A DNA stretch of 60,616 nt from DATBAK01 sp038240075. GTDB taxonomy: Bacteria; Actinomycetota; Acidimicrobiia; IMCC26256; PALSA-610. Positions 27,993 through 36,667 of this stretch are shown here, in pieces. How positions within the stretch are numbered: position 1 is the first letter of the stretch; every line of letters starts with the position of its first letter. The position numbers and the translations under genes are program-made. The stretch is from the NCBI GenBank assembly GCA_038240075.1, contig JBBSEC010000011.1, positions 1 to 60,616 of the forward strand, in the 5' to 3' direction. The notes under the pieces were generated by a model, which had not been told where the DNA came from, ran no database searches, and saw only the letters and a program-made list of their open reading frames with translations.

Positions 27993-29197
27993 GCGCGTGG
28001 CGCGACCGGAAGCCGTACGGTGAAGCGGCAACCCCCGTTCTCGTTCCGGACGACGATCTCGCCGCGATGCGCTTCGACCAGCCCGCGCGCGATGGCAAGT
28101 CCGAGACCGGCGCCCGCGCCCGTGCGCGCAGGATCACCGCGGAAGGCGACGTCGAAGACCCGCTCGAGATCGTGCTCCGGAATGCCGCCACCGTCGTCGA
28201 GCACCGAAACGAAGGCGAGGTCGTCGTCGAAGCCGGCCTCCACGATCACGGTGCCGTCGCTCGGCGTGTGTCGAATGGCGTTCTCGAGGATGTTTCGCAG
28301 CGCGCGCAACAGCTCGGGCGCCGCGGCGTGCAGCTCGGGTACGTGGTCGCACATCACGCCCCTCAACTCGATTCGCTTTGCGGCGGCGATCGGGGCCGAT
28401 CCGGCGAGCGCGTCGGAAACGACGTCGGAGAGCGATACCCGCTCGAGATGCAGTTTGAGCACGCCCGCTTGGGTGCGGCTGAGCTCGAAGAGGTCGTCGA
28501 GCAAGCCGGCCAGTCGATCGGCTTCCTCGCGCAGGGTGCGGTGGTAGCGCGCGACGGTGTCGGGATCGATGACGACGCCGTCCTCGAGCGCTTCCGCCAT
28601 CGCTCGGATGCCGGCCAACGGCGTGCGCAGGTCGTGCGACACCCATGCGACGAGCTCGCGACGCGAGGCGTCGAGACCGCGCTCGCGGGCGTACGCCGCT
28701 TCGAGGCGAGCCGACGTCGCGTCGAGCTCTTCGGCCAACCGCGTCAGCTCTGCGGGGCCCTTCGTCGAGGACACGGCGCTCGGCGGGGCGCCGCTTCCCA
28801 TGGATCGAGTCGCGGCGATCAGGAGTGAGCTGGTGTCAACCACCCGGCCGGCCAGAATCGACGCCGCGGCCACGCCGACCGTTCCGGCCGCGATGAGCAC
28901 CACACCCAATGCGGCCAAGCCGTGCCCCGAGAGGAACATCGACCGGGCCGCCGCCCACGCGCCGATCCCGACGGCGCCGACCGTCGTGAGCGCGGCGGTG
29001 ACGAGTTGCGATCCAACCGATCGTTGGCGCAGGAAGAACAACCCGCAACCGCCGATGACGGTCGCACCGAGTGCGGTGCCTCCGGCAATCGTGATCAATT
29101 GGAACGCATCGTGTGCCGTCATCGACGATGCCACGCTGGCCGCGACCGCGAGGGCGGTCCCGATGGAGAGCACGAGGACCAGTGAGAGGCGCTTCAC
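27989..29197 (-). CDS. Sensor histidine kinase
   Basis: The protein has 402 residues from GTG 29197, which overlaps the response-regulator stop as GTGA. About four membrane segments in residues 1-125 leave almost no extracellular domain, so it may sense within the membrane. A HAMP-less linker coiled coil (about 150-180) is followed by the H box WVSHDLRTPLAG (His188), the N box ILENAIRHT, and G boxes DDGGGIPE and GAGAGLGLAIARGLVEAH. It is the cognate partner of the OmpR-type regulator upstream. Confidence 0.93.
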   Translation of the reverse strand: MKRLSLVLVLSIGTALAVAASVASSMTAHDAFQLITIAGGTALGATVIGGCGLFFLRQRSVGSQLVTAALTTVGAVGIGAWAAARSMFLSGHGLAALGVVLIAAGTVGVAAASILAGRVVDTSSLLIAATRSMGSGAPPSAVSSTKGPAELTRLAEELDATSARLEAAYARERGLDASRRELVAWVSHDLRTPLAGIRAMAEALEDGVVIDPDTVARYHRTLREEADRLAGLLDDLFELSRTQAGVLKLHLERVSLSDVVSDALAGSAPIAAAKRIELRGVMCDHVPELHAAAPELLRALRNILENAIRHTPSDGTVIVEAGFDDDLAFVSVLDDGGGIPEHDLERVFDVAFRGDPARTGAGAGLGLAIARGLVEAHRGEIVVRNENGGCRFTVRLPVAPRA

Positions 29198-29907
29198 GCG
29201 TCGAACCGGTAGCCGACGCCCCAGACCGTCGTGAGCAGGAGCGGCGCTGACGGATTCACCTCGATCTTCTCGCGGAGGCGACGGATGTGGACGGTGACGG
29301 TTGCGGTGTCGCCGTAGGTGTAGCCCCACACGTGTTCGAGCAGCTCTTCGCGTCGGAACACCCGGCGCGGTTGGCTTGCGAGAAATGCCAACAGGTCGAA
29401 CTCGCGTGCAGTGAGCAAGACGATCTCCTCGCCTCGCCGCACGACGTGCGACGCCGGCTCGATGGTCAGATCTCCGGCAACGATCACTTCCGCGCGTGCG
29501 GGGGCCGTGGGTGTGTTCGCACGCCGCAGTACGGAGTTCACTCGCGCGACCAGCTCGCGCGGTGAGAACGGCTTCGTGATGTAATCGTCGGCACCGAGCT
29601 CGAGGCCGAGAATACGGTCGTCTTCTTCGCCGCGCGCAGTGAGCATGATCACCGGCACGGGCGTGCACGCGCGCAGTCGAGTGCACACCTCGAATCCATC
29701 GAGTCCCGGCAGCATGAGGTCGAGCACGACGAGATCAGGTGGCACCTCGCGGGCGCGCTCCAGCGCGACGCATCCGTCCGCCACCGCCGCGGCTTCGAAA
29801 CCGTCGCGTTCGAGGTAGCGAACGACGATCTCGGAGACCGTCTCATCGTCCTCCACCACCAGCACACGTCCCTTACTCCGCGGAGTGGGTTCGATGGCTG
29901 CGTGCAT
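29194..29907 (-). CDS. OmpR family response regulator
   Basis: The 237-residue protein has a receiver domain (VLVVEDDETV, phospho-acceptor Asp63 in VVLDLMLPG, Lys in YITKPFSP) and a C-terminal winged helix ending TVHIRRLREKIE...TVWGVGYRF. First gene of a leftward RR-HK-epimerase-DoxX operon and divergent (112 bp) from the six-gene glycosyltransferase operon, which it probably regulates. Confidence 0.95.
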   Translation of the reverse strand: MHAAIEPTPRSKGRVLVVEDDETVSEIVVRYLERDGFEAAAVADGCVALERAREVPPDLVVLDLMLPGLDGFEVCTRLRACTPVPVIMLTARGEEDDRILGLELGADDYITKPFSPRELVARVNSVLRRANTPTAPARAEVIVAGDLTIEPASHVVRRGEEIVLLTAREFDLLAFLASQPRRVFRREELLEHVWGYTYGDTATVTVHIRRLREKIEVNPSAPLLLTTVWGVGYRFDA

Positions 29908-30019
29908 GGCTTGATGGTACCGGTGCCTCGGTGCACTCCCTCCGAGCGGAGCGGGGAGTTTCGCGAACCGTAAGCATCAGAATCGTCCGCGTCCGCGTTG
30001 CGATGGGTACGTTCGCTCG

Positions 30020-30697
30020 GTGCCCGACGTGATCCTTCCGGTCCTCGACGAAGCCGAAGCGATACCGGGCGTTCTCGCGGCGATGCCCGTGGGATACGAC
30101 CCGATCGTCGTCGACAACGGGTCCGTCGACGGCTCGGCCGACATCGCGAGGTCGCTCGGCGCTCGCGTCGTCACCGAGCATCGCCGAGGGTTCGGCGCGG
30201 CGTGCCACGCGGGCCTTCTTGCCGCCGAGGCGGAGATCGTCTGCTTCATGGACTGCGACGGTTCGCTCGATCCCGCCGAGCTGCCACGAGTGACGACACC
30301 GATCGCGCGCGCCGACGCGCGGCTGGTACTCGGCGCCCGGAATGCCGAACCCGGAGCATGGCCGTGGCACGCGCGAGCGGCGAACGCGGTGTTGGCGCGG
30401 CGCGTACGGCTTCGTACCGGCTATGAGATTCGCGATCTCGGTCCGATGCGTGCCGCCCGGCGCGTTGATCTCCTCAGCCTCGACATCCGCGACCGCCGCT
30501 TCGGCTACCCGCTCGAAATGGTGATGCGGGCCGCGGCGCACGGCTGGCACGTCGACGAGGTGCGGGTTACGTACGCCCGGCGAATCGGGAGATCGAAGGT
30601 CACGGGCACACTTGCCGGAAGTGTGCGTGCGATCCGCGACATGTCAGCGGTCCTGCGAAACAATGTCCCGGCCGGCGCCGGCGCGTCCTCATCGTGA
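30020..30697 (+). CDS. GT2 family glycosyltransferase (DPM1/TIGR04283-like)
   Basis: The 225-residue GT-A enzyme starts at GTG: VILPVLDEAEAIPGVLAAMP, IVVDNGSVDGSADIA, EHRRGFGAACHAGL and VCFMDCDGSLDP (DxD). It lacks the membrane anchors of long DPM synthases. First gene of a six-gene chain; its stop overlaps the next GTG. With the following gene it recalls the transferase 2 / transferase 1 pair known from rSAM/selenodomain loci (TIGR04283/TIGR04282), though no such rSAM gene is here. Confidence 0.9.
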   Translation: MPDVILPVLDEAEAIPGVLAAMPVGYDPIVVDNGSVDGSADIARSLGARVVTEHRRGFGAACHAGLLAAEAEIVCFMDCDGSLDPAELPRVTTPIARADARLVLGARNAEPGAWPWHARAANAVLARRVRLRTGYEIRDLGPMRAARRVDLLSLDIRDRRFGYPLEMVMRAAAHGWHVDEVRVTYARRIGRSKVTGTLAGSVRAIRDMSAVLRNNVPAGAGASSS

Positions 30698-31353
30698 CCG
30701 ATTCCGCCGCGGCAATCATCGTGCTGGCAAAGGAGCCCCGCGCGGGACTCGTCAAGACCCGCCTCTGCCCGCCGTGCACGGCCGAGGAGGCTGCTGATCT
30801 CGCCCGGGCCGCGTTGATCGACACCCTTGCGGCGGTGACGGCGACACCGGCCGCGCGTCGCGTGCTCGTACTCGACGGCGACCCGGGCGCGTGGGTTCCA
30901 TCACCGTTCGAAGTCATCCATCAGTGCGAGGGAGATCTCGCTCGGCGCCTCACCGGGGCATTTGTCGCCGTCGGCGGTCCGGCATTGCTCGTGGGCATGG
31001 ATACGCCCCAGGTGACGCCGACGCTGTTGACTCACGCGTTGCGCATCCTGGCGCAGCCGGCGACCGATGCGGTGCTGGGGCCGGCCGACGACGGCGGCTA
31101 CTGGGCAATCGGACTTTGCGACGTCGCTCTTCCTGTCTTCGAGGGCGTGCCGATGAGCACGGAGGAGACGGGAGCCCGGCAACTCGAGAGTCTGCTGCGG
31201 CACGGGTGCAACGTCGAGATGCTCCCCTACCTGCGTGACGTCGATTACTACGAAGATGCAGCCGAGGTCGCCGCCACCATGCCTCGCAGCGAGTTCGCGG
31301 CCGCGTTCGCGCGGCTCGACTCGCACGCGCCGCTCGCACGGGCGCGTTCATGA
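30694..31353 (+). CDS. TIGR04282/DUF2064 nucleotidyl/glycosyl-transferase-like protein
   Basis: The 219-residue protein has the family motifs IIVLAKEPRAGLVKTRLCPP, ALLVGMDTPQVTP and GPADDGGYWAIGL. The fold is GT-A/nucleotidyltransferase-like (related to MobA and CofC). TIGR04282 members have been linked to arsenosugar synthesis and to unknown small-molecule glycosylation. Starts at GTG in a GTGA overlap and its stop overlaps the methyltransferase ATG. Confidence 0.9.
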   Translation: MTDSAAAIIVLAKEPRAGLVKTRLCPPCTAEEAADLARAALIDTLAAVTATPAARRVLVLDGDPGAWVPSPFEVIHQCEGDLARRLTGAFVAVGGPALLVGMDTPQVTPTLLTHALRILAQPATDAVLGPADDGGYWAIGLCDVALPVFEGVPMSTEETGARQLESLLRHGCNVEMLPYLRDVDYYEDAAEVAATMPRSEFAAAFARLDSHAPLARARS

Positions 31354-31943
31354 ACGTCGGAGTCCGCGACGAACGCGGCGCCCTGATGTGTGTCGACGTC
31401 GAGCGTTGGTTCGGAGACGCCGAATCAGCCGACCTCGATGTGCTCGATCAAGTGCGACCGGCCGTGCTCGACATTGGCTGCGGGCCGGGCCGCCACGTCA
31501 TCGAGCTCGCAAGCAGAGGTATCCCGGTGCTCGGAATCGACATCACGCGGGGTGCGCTCGAGATCGCCCGACGACGCGGCGCGCCGGTATTGCGGCGTTC
31601 GGTGTTCGACCAGGTACCCGGAACCGGGCGGTGGGGAACCGCGCTCCTGCTGGACGGCAACGTGGGCCTCGGCGGTGACCCAGCGGTGCTGCTGACCCGT
31701 GTCCGTTCGCTGCTCGCGCCCGATGGCATCGCGTTGGTGGAGGTGAGATCGCCGGGCACGGCAACGCGCGTGCGGCGCGTCCGGTTCGAGATCGACGGAC
31801 GACCCGGCCCGGAGTTTCGATGGTCGTTCCTGCCGTTGGAGCAGCTGGCATCGGCCGCCGAAGCCGCGGGCTTTGTCATCGGTAGCCGTTGGCACCGCGA
31901 TTCGCGTTGGTTCGCGCGCCTCGATCCCGCGGGACCCCGGTGA
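31350..31943 (+). CDS. Class I SAM-dependent methyltransferase
   Basis: The 197-residue protein has motif I VLDIGCGPGRHVIELA (near residue 40), VLGIDITRGALEIARR and LLAPDGIALVEV. The C-terminal part (EFRWSFLPLEQLASAAEAAGF) matches compact small-molecule methyltransferases. Substrate unknown; the context suggests the product of the neighbouring glycosyltransferases. It is coupled on both sides by 4-bp overlaps. Confidence 0.9.
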   Translation: MNVGVRDERGALMCVDVERWFGDAESADLDVLDQVRPAVLDIGCGPGRHVIELASRGIPVLGIDITRGALEIARRRGAPVLRRSVFDQVPGTGRWGTALLLDGNVGLGGDPAVLLTRVRSLLAPDGIALVEVRSPGTATRVRRVRFEIDGRPGPEFRWSFLPLEQLASAAEAAGFVIGSRWHRDSRWFARLDPAGPR

Positions 31944-33067
31944 GCGCGGCCCAAGGTCCCGCGGTGTTCACGAGCTCGAGCCACGACGAGCGCACGGCCT
32001 CGGTGCTCGGCGTCGCGCTCGGAGTCAGCTTCACCATCTGCTTCGTCACGGGACTGTTTTCACACGTCGCGCAGAACCCTCCGAGTTGGTTCCTCCTGCC
32101 GACGCATCCGGTCGGTCTGTACCGCGTGACTCAAGGTGTGCACGTCGCGACCGGCATCGCCAGCGTTCCATTGCTCTTGGCGAAGCTCTGGACCGTGTTT
32201 CCGAAACTGTTTCGCTGGCCGCCATTCGACAGTCTCGTTGACGCCGTCGAACGACTGATGCTCGTGCCGCTCATCGGTGGTTCCCTCCTCTTGCTCTTCA
32301 CGGGGATCGCGAACATCAGCGACTGGTACCCGTTCCCCTTCAACTTCCCGGTGACGCACTTCTGGACCGCGTGGATCGTCATTGGCGCGCTCATCGTGCA
32401 CATTGGAGCGAAGTGGACGACGAGCCGTCGCGCGCTCGCACGCACTCGGGTGCGCGACGAACCCGTCGTCGAGCGCGATCGGCGCGTGTTCCTCGCGACG
32501 ATGTTCGGCGCCGCGGGTGCGGTCACGCTGTTCACCATCGGACAGACGGTGCGCCCGCTTCAACGCCTCGCTCTCCTCGCACCCCGACGACCCGATTCGG
32601 GACCCCAAGGGTTTCCGGTGAACCGCACTGCAAACGCGGCGGGCGTGGTCACATCGGCGCGCAGTGACTCCTTCCGGCTGGTCGTCGAAGGCAAGGTCGC
32701 TCACCGCCTCGATTTGAGCCTCGCTGAGCTGCACGCGCTTCCCACCTCGAGCGCCGCGCTGCCGATCGCGTGCGTCGACGGCTGGAGCACGTCGCAACGG
32801 TGGAGTGGCGTGCGGGTGCGCGACCTTCTCGACATGGCCGGTGCACCGCACGACGCCCGCGTGACCGTGCAGTCGTTGCAACGCCGGCGGAGCTACCGCA
32901 CGTCGGAGCTCGACCGTTGGCAGGCTCACGACCCCGACACGCTCCTCGCCACCACCGTGAACGGTGAGCCCTTGCACATCGACCACGGTTACCCGTTGCG
33001 ACTCATCGGACCCGACCGGCCGGGAGTCATGCAGACGAAATGGGTGACCCGGCTGGTGGTGCGATGA
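31940..33067 (+). CDS. Polytopic Sec/Tat dual-targeted molybdopterin oxidoreductase
   Basis: The protein has 375 residues from GTG 31940. Four membrane segments lie in residues 15-165, with His residues in THPVGLYRVTQGVHVATG and ALIVHIGAKW that could bind heme b. A twin-arginine motif at Arg181-Arg182 (ERDRRVFLATMFG) precedes a fifth segment, and a sulfite-oxidase-type Moco domain follows (about 235-375). Cys278 in LPIACVDGWSTSQRWSGV is the expected Mo ligand; GPDRPGVMQTKWV is also typical. This is the layout of the actinobacterial family studied as Streptomyces coelicolor Sco3746. The Moco domain should face outside. Substrate unknown. Confidence 0.92.
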   Translation: MSAAQGPAVFTSSSHDERTASVLGVALGVSFTICFVTGLFSHVAQNPPSWFLLPTHPVGLYRVTQGVHVATGIASVPLLLAKLWTVFPKLFRWPPFDSLVDAVERLMLVPLIGGSLLLLFTGIANISDWYPFPFNFPVTHFWTAWIVIGALIVHIGAKWTTSRRALARTRVRDEPVVERDRRVFLATMFGAAGAVTLFTIGQTVRPLQRLALLAPRRPDSGPQGFPVNRTANAAGVVTSARSDSFRLVVEGKVAHRLDLSLAELHALPTSSAALPIACVDGWSTSQRWSGVRVRDLLDMAGAPHDARVTVQSLQRRRSYRTSELDRWQAHDPDTLLATTVNGEPLHIDHGYPLRLIGPDRPGVMQTKWVTRLVVR

Positions 33068-33537
33068 GCGCGGTCGCGCCCGATACGCCGCCGCGAGGAG
33101 CATCGGTCTGGATCGGCATGGCCGTCGGCATTCCCGTCTTCGCGTTCGGCATCGCCGGGGCACTCGTGAACTCGCGCGCGACCCAGCCGGTGAAGTTCGC
33201 GACCTGGCTCGTGGGTGCCGACGTCGCGCACGACGCGATCGTGGCGCCGGTGGTCGGTCTCGTCGGTTGGCTCCTGGTGAGGCTGGTGCGGAAACCCTGG
33301 CGCGCGCCGATCCGTGCCGGGCTGATCGCCAGCGCGTGCGCCGTTGCGGTCGCCTGGGCACCGCTCCACGGTTACGGAAGAATTCCCGACAATCCGTCGC
33401 TCTCTCCTCTCGACTATGCGACCGCGGTCCTGACCGCGATCGGGATCGTGTGGGCGGTCTGCACCGTGTGGATCGCGGTCATCGCGCTCCGTCGGCGCAG
33501 TGCGCGAGAGCCGTCGCCGCCCGAGTCACTGTCGTGA
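33064..33537 (+). CDS. Four-helix membrane protein of unknown function
   Basis: The 157-residue protein has about four membrane segments (IGMAVGIPVFAFGIAGALV; HDAIVAPVVGLVGWLLVRLV; a third near ACAVAVAWAPL; VLTAIGIVWAVCTVWIAVI). A His-Asp pair lies at HDAIVAP. Start and stop both overlap neighbours (ATGA, GTGA). I do not recognise the family. Its position suggests a partner of the molybdoenzyme or of the GT-C-like protein. Confidence 0.82.
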   Translation: MSAVAPDTPPRGASVWIGMAVGIPVFAFGIAGALVNSRATQPVKFATWLVGADVAHDAIVAPVVGLVGWLLVRLVRKPWRAPIRAGLIASACAVAVAWAPLHGYGRIPDNPSLSPLDYATAVLTAIGIVWAVCTVWIAVIALRRRSAREPSPPESLS

Positions 33538-34901
33538 CGACCGCGCCGACTGTGGTCCATTCGACGCTGGATCCGCCGCCGGAACTCAGCAATGCGCCCG
33601 CGGCGCGCCGATCACGTCTCACGCCGACGATCGTTGCGCTCGGCGCCTGGAGCGGATTGATTGTCGTGGCCGCCGTCACGGGAGCGGTCCTGCTGCTCGC
33701 GGGTGTGCACATGCAGATCGACTCGCCGCCGCTCACGGGGTATCCGCGTTGGGGTGGCTCCTACCGCGTCCTGCCGGCGATCGCGTTCGGCATGCTCGGA
33801 GTGCGGTTGCTGCCGCTCGCGGCATCGCGCCTGCGTTGGCTGTCGCTGCTCGGCGTCGTCGCCGCGTCCACCGCGGTCTGGGCCATCACGCTCGATCTCT
33901 TCGACGGTTGGCAGTCACTCGTCGCCCCGGTGCACACCGAGTATGCGGCCACGGCCGCGCGCATCGTGTCGCCGCATCAGTTCCTGACAACGTTCCCCGC
34001 GCGTATTCGCTCGTACAACCTGCACACGCAGAGCCACCCGCCGGCGATGGAGCTGATCCTGTGGGTGATCAACCGAGCCGGGTGGCACGGCGCGGGCGCC
34101 GCCGCGACGCTGTACATCGCCGTGGGATCACTCGCGGGAGTGGCGGCGCTGGTCGCACTGCGCGACGTGGCCGGCGAACAACGAGCGCGGGCCGCGGCAC
34201 CGTTTCTCGTGCTGTTCCCGGGTGCCATCTGGCTGGCGACCAGCGGCGACGCGTTCTTCGCCGGCGTGTCGGCCACGGCTGTCGCCCTGCTGGTGCTCGC
34301 GACCGGCTGCCGTGGTCGCCCGTCCGACCTGTACGCATGCACCGGCGGGTTGCTCTTCGGACTGACCGCGTTCCTCTCCTACGGCCTGGTCTTGCTCGCC
34401 GTGGTCCCGCTCGTGGTCGCGTGGAATCGGCGCCGGGTGCGACCGATGGTCGTCGCCGCGTTCGCGTGCGGAGCCGTTTTCCTCACGTTCCTCGCGGCGG
34501 GGTTCTCCTGGCTCGCCGGTTTGCAGCTCGCGCACCAGCGCTACGGCGCGGGCGTCGCAAGCCGGCGTCCGTACGCCTACTTTCTCGTTGCCGACCTCGC
34601 CGCTCTCGCCTTGGCCGTCGGTCCTGCCGCAGCAATCGGTCTCGCGCACCTGCGCGATCGCGCAACCTGGCTGCTCGCGGGCAGCGCGCTCGCGGTCGTG
34701 GCCCTCGCCGACCTCAGCGGGATGTCAAAGGCCGAGGTCGAGCGCATTTGGCTGCCGTTCATGCCGTGGCTGTTGCTCGCAGCCGCGTCGATCGCGTACG
34801 GCGCCGTAGGCCCGTTGACCGTACGCCGGGTCCGATACACATTGGCGGCCCAGGTCGCGACCGCGCTCCTGATTCAGCTGACGATCAAGTCGCCCTGGTA
34901 A
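33534..34901 (+). CDS. GT-C-like multispanning membrane protein
   Basis: The 455-residue protein from GTG 33534 has about eleven membrane segments. The loop YNLHTQSHPPAMELILWV resembles the HPPG-containing loop of GT-C-type glycosyltransferases. The catalytic Asp-rich first loop is not obvious, so transferase activity is unproven. It is last of the six overlapping genes and convergent with the peroxiredoxin gene. Confidence 0.8.
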   Translation: MTTAPTVVHSTLDPPPELSNAPAARRSRLTPTIVALGAWSGLIVVAAVTGAVLLLAGVHMQIDSPPLTGYPRWGGSYRVLPAIAFGMLGVRLLPLAASRLRWLSLLGVVAASTAVWAITLDLFDGWQSLVAPVHTEYAATAARIVSPHQFLTTFPARIRSYNLHTQSHPPAMELILWVINRAGWHGAGAAATLYIAVGSLAGVAALVALRDVAGEQRARAAAPFLVLFPGAIWLATSGDAFFAGVSATAVALLVLATGCRGRPSDLYACTGGLLFGLTAFLSYGLVLLAVVPLVVAWNRRRVRPMVVAAFACGAVFLTFLAAGFSWLAGLQLAHQRYGAGVASRRPYAYFLVADLAALALAVGPAAAIGLAHLRDRATWLLAGSALAVVALADLSGMSKAEVERIWLPFMPWLLLAAASIAYGAVGPLTVRRVRYTLAAQVATALLIQLTIKSPW

Positions 34902-34931
34902 CGAGCATCGCGATCGAGTGAGGCGATCGAG

Positions 34932-35387
34932 TCAGGCCGGGCGCGCGCGGAGGGCTTCGATGGCTTTGTCGGCGTGCGAGTTCATGCTGACCTCGCTGTG
35001 CAGCTCCGCGAGCAGCGTGTTGTCGGTGTCGATCACGAACGTCGAGCGCTTGACCCTCAGCAGGTTCGAACGCCGCTTGACGCCGAAGGCTTCGGCGACC
35101 GTGCGATCGACATCGGAGAGCAAGGGGTAGTCGAAGCCGTGTTTCTCCGAGAACTGGAGCTGCTTGTCGACCGGATCGGCGCTGATCCCGATTCGGGTCG
35201 CCCCAACCGCATCGAACTCGGCCTTCAGGTCGCGGAAATGACAGCTCTCCTTCGTGCACCCGTAGGTCATTGCCGCGGGATAGAAGAAGAGCACGATCGG
35301 TCCCGACGCGAGGAACTCGCTGAGGTGACGAACCGCGCCCGTCTGGTCGGGCAACGCAAAGTCTGCGACGTGATCACCGGTCTGCAT
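34932..35387 (-). CDS. bcp: Peroxiredoxin of the Bcp/PrxQ class
   Basis: The 151-residue thioredoxin-fold protein has peroxidatic Cys44 and resolving Cys49 in TYGCTKESCHFRD, the five-residue spacing of atypical 2-Cys PrxQ/Bcp. YPAAMTYGC replaces the usual YPKDxTPGC, a conservative variant without the Thr-Pro. The rest (FDYPLLSDVDRTVAEAFGV, RSTFVID) is standard. It reduces hydroperoxides with thioredoxin as donor. It lies 23 bp after the amidohydrolase on the same strand. Confidence 0.92.
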   Translation of the reverse strand: MQTGDHVADFALPDQTGAVRHLSEFLASGPIVLFFYPAAMTYGCTKESCHFRDLKAEFDAVGATRIGISADPVDKQLQFSEKHGFDYPLLSDVDRTVAEAFGVKRRSNLLRVKRSTFVIDTDNTLLAELHSEVSMNSHADKAIEALRARPA

Positions 35388-35410
35388 GCACTGAACCTAC
35401 GATCCCGGCC

Positions 35411-36637
35411 CTACAGGGTCAAAGCGCCGGCCTTCGCGGTGGCGCGCAGGAGTGCAGCATTCGGCTTGTCGGGCAGCTCGGTGAGCGGGGACGCGAGCTC
35501 GGCGACCGTCGGGCCGTACTGCTCGGCGAGCGGCGCGAGCGCGTCGAGGTCGAAGCCGTAGAGCGTGGCCGCGTTGCCGCCGAGCACGTCACGCAGCTCC
35601 GCCTCGCCAACGTCGTGGAACACCGCGCGCAATGTCTCCTTCGTGTACGGCGCCGAACCCTCGTCGTGCGGATAGTCGTTCCCCCACATGAAGCGGCCCG
35701 GTGCGAGCACCGAACGAGCCGCCCAGTCGGCCGGGCCGGGGAAGCTCGCGCCGATCCACACGTTCTGCATGAAGTATTCCGACGCCGACCGCGGGACCGC
35801 GTTGTCGGACGTGTACTTGAGCTCGCCGATCTCACCCTTGCGCACGTTGGCGATCGTCTGATCGAGCTGCTTGAGCAGCGGTGGGAACACCGCGGCCGAA
35901 GCTTCGGTCATCACGAACTTCATCCGCGGGAAGCGCTCGAACACGCCCGAGAGCAGCATGTGCACGAACGGGCGCAGGCTGTAGAACCCCACCTCGGAGA
36001 TCATGATCATCGGGGTCGCCGAGTACTTGCCGTAGTCGGGTGAACCGGTGCCACCGTGCAACGTGACCGGGATGTCCATGTCTTGGCACGCGGCCCACAG
36101 CGGGTCGTAGTAGGAGTCGTAGAGCGGCTTCACCCACTTGACGTCGGGTGCGATGTTGGGAATGAGCACCCCACCGCGCAGCCCGTGCTCCTTGATCCAC
36201 GTCGCGTCTTCGATGGCGTCATCGACGTCGTTGAGGAAGATCTGCCCGATGCCGGCGCGCATGCCGGGCCGGCTCGCGCAGAAGTCGACGAGCCAGCGAT
36301 TGTGCGCCTGCAGGCCGGCACGACGGTGCTCGTAGTCGTCGGGCTTGGGTGGCCCCGCGAACAACACGAAGCCCGGATAGAACGGCGGCACCGTGTTGGG
36401 GAACACGACTTCCGCGACGACACCGTCGGCGTGCTGGTCGGCGTCGCGCCGGTCGTTGTCCCAGTTGCGGATGCGCAGGTCGGTGTCGCGCAGGTCCTTC
36501 CACGGGTTCTTGTACTTCTCGCGCCACGCGTCGAAGTCGTCCTGGAACCTCGGGTCGAGGTACTCCCGGTACGTCTTGTGGCTCGCGCCGGCGTGCGTGT
36601 CGGACGAGATGAGGGTGTAGCGGCTGCTCTTCGTCAT
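35411..36637 (-). CDS. Amidohydrolase family (PF04909-type) metal-dependent hydrolase
   Basis: The 408-residue TIM-barrel protein has SSDTHAG near the N-terminus (SDxH in place of HxH), VTLHGGTGSP in the middle, and RFMWGNDYPHDEG near the end with the catalytic Asp. This subclass (ACMSD-like, common in actinobacterial aromatic and steroid catabolism) includes decarboxylases and hydrolases. Its ATG faces a TetR gene 30 bp away, with overlapping promoters. Confidence 0.9.
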   Translation of the reverse strand: MTKSSRYTLISSDTHAGASHKTYREYLDPRFQDDFDAWREKYKNPWKDLRDTDLRIRNWDNDRRDADQHADGVVAEVVFPNTVPPFYPGFVLFAGPPKPDDYEHRRAGLQAHNRWLVDFCASRPGMRAGIGQIFLNDVDDAIEDATWIKEHGLRGGVLIPNIAPDVKWVKPLYDSYYDPLWAACQDMDIPVTLHGGTGSPDYGKYSATPMIMISEVGFYSLRPFVHMLLSGVFERFPRMKFVMTEASAAVFPPLLKQLDQTIANVRKGEIGELKYTSDNAVPRSASEYFMQNVWIGASFPGPADWAARSVLAPGRFMWGNDYPHDEGSAPYTKETLRAVFHDVGEAELRDVLGGNAATLYGFDLDALAPLAEQYGPTVAELASPLTELPDKPNAALLRATAKAGALTL

Positions 36638-36667
36638 GGCTCGAGACTAGTATAAGATTCTCGTTCT
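36638..36667. promoter_or_regulatory. Face-to-face promoters and probable TetR operator
   Basis: Only 30 bp separate the two start codons. Rightward, TAAGAT (36653-36658) lies 9 bp before the TetR ATG. Leftward, TATACT (complement of 36648-36653) lies about 10 bp before the amidohydrolase ATG. The core AGATTCTCGTTCT has inverted AGA/TCT ends and resembles KstR-family-type operators without matching one exactly. One bound repressor would block both genes. Confidence 0.6.

Noticed and set aside
34902..34931. Terminator between the GT-C-like gene and the peroxiredoxin gene
   Set aside because: GCGATCGAGT is repeated directly (34910-34919 and 34923-34932). The only possible stem is the self-complementary CGATCG, too short to claim.
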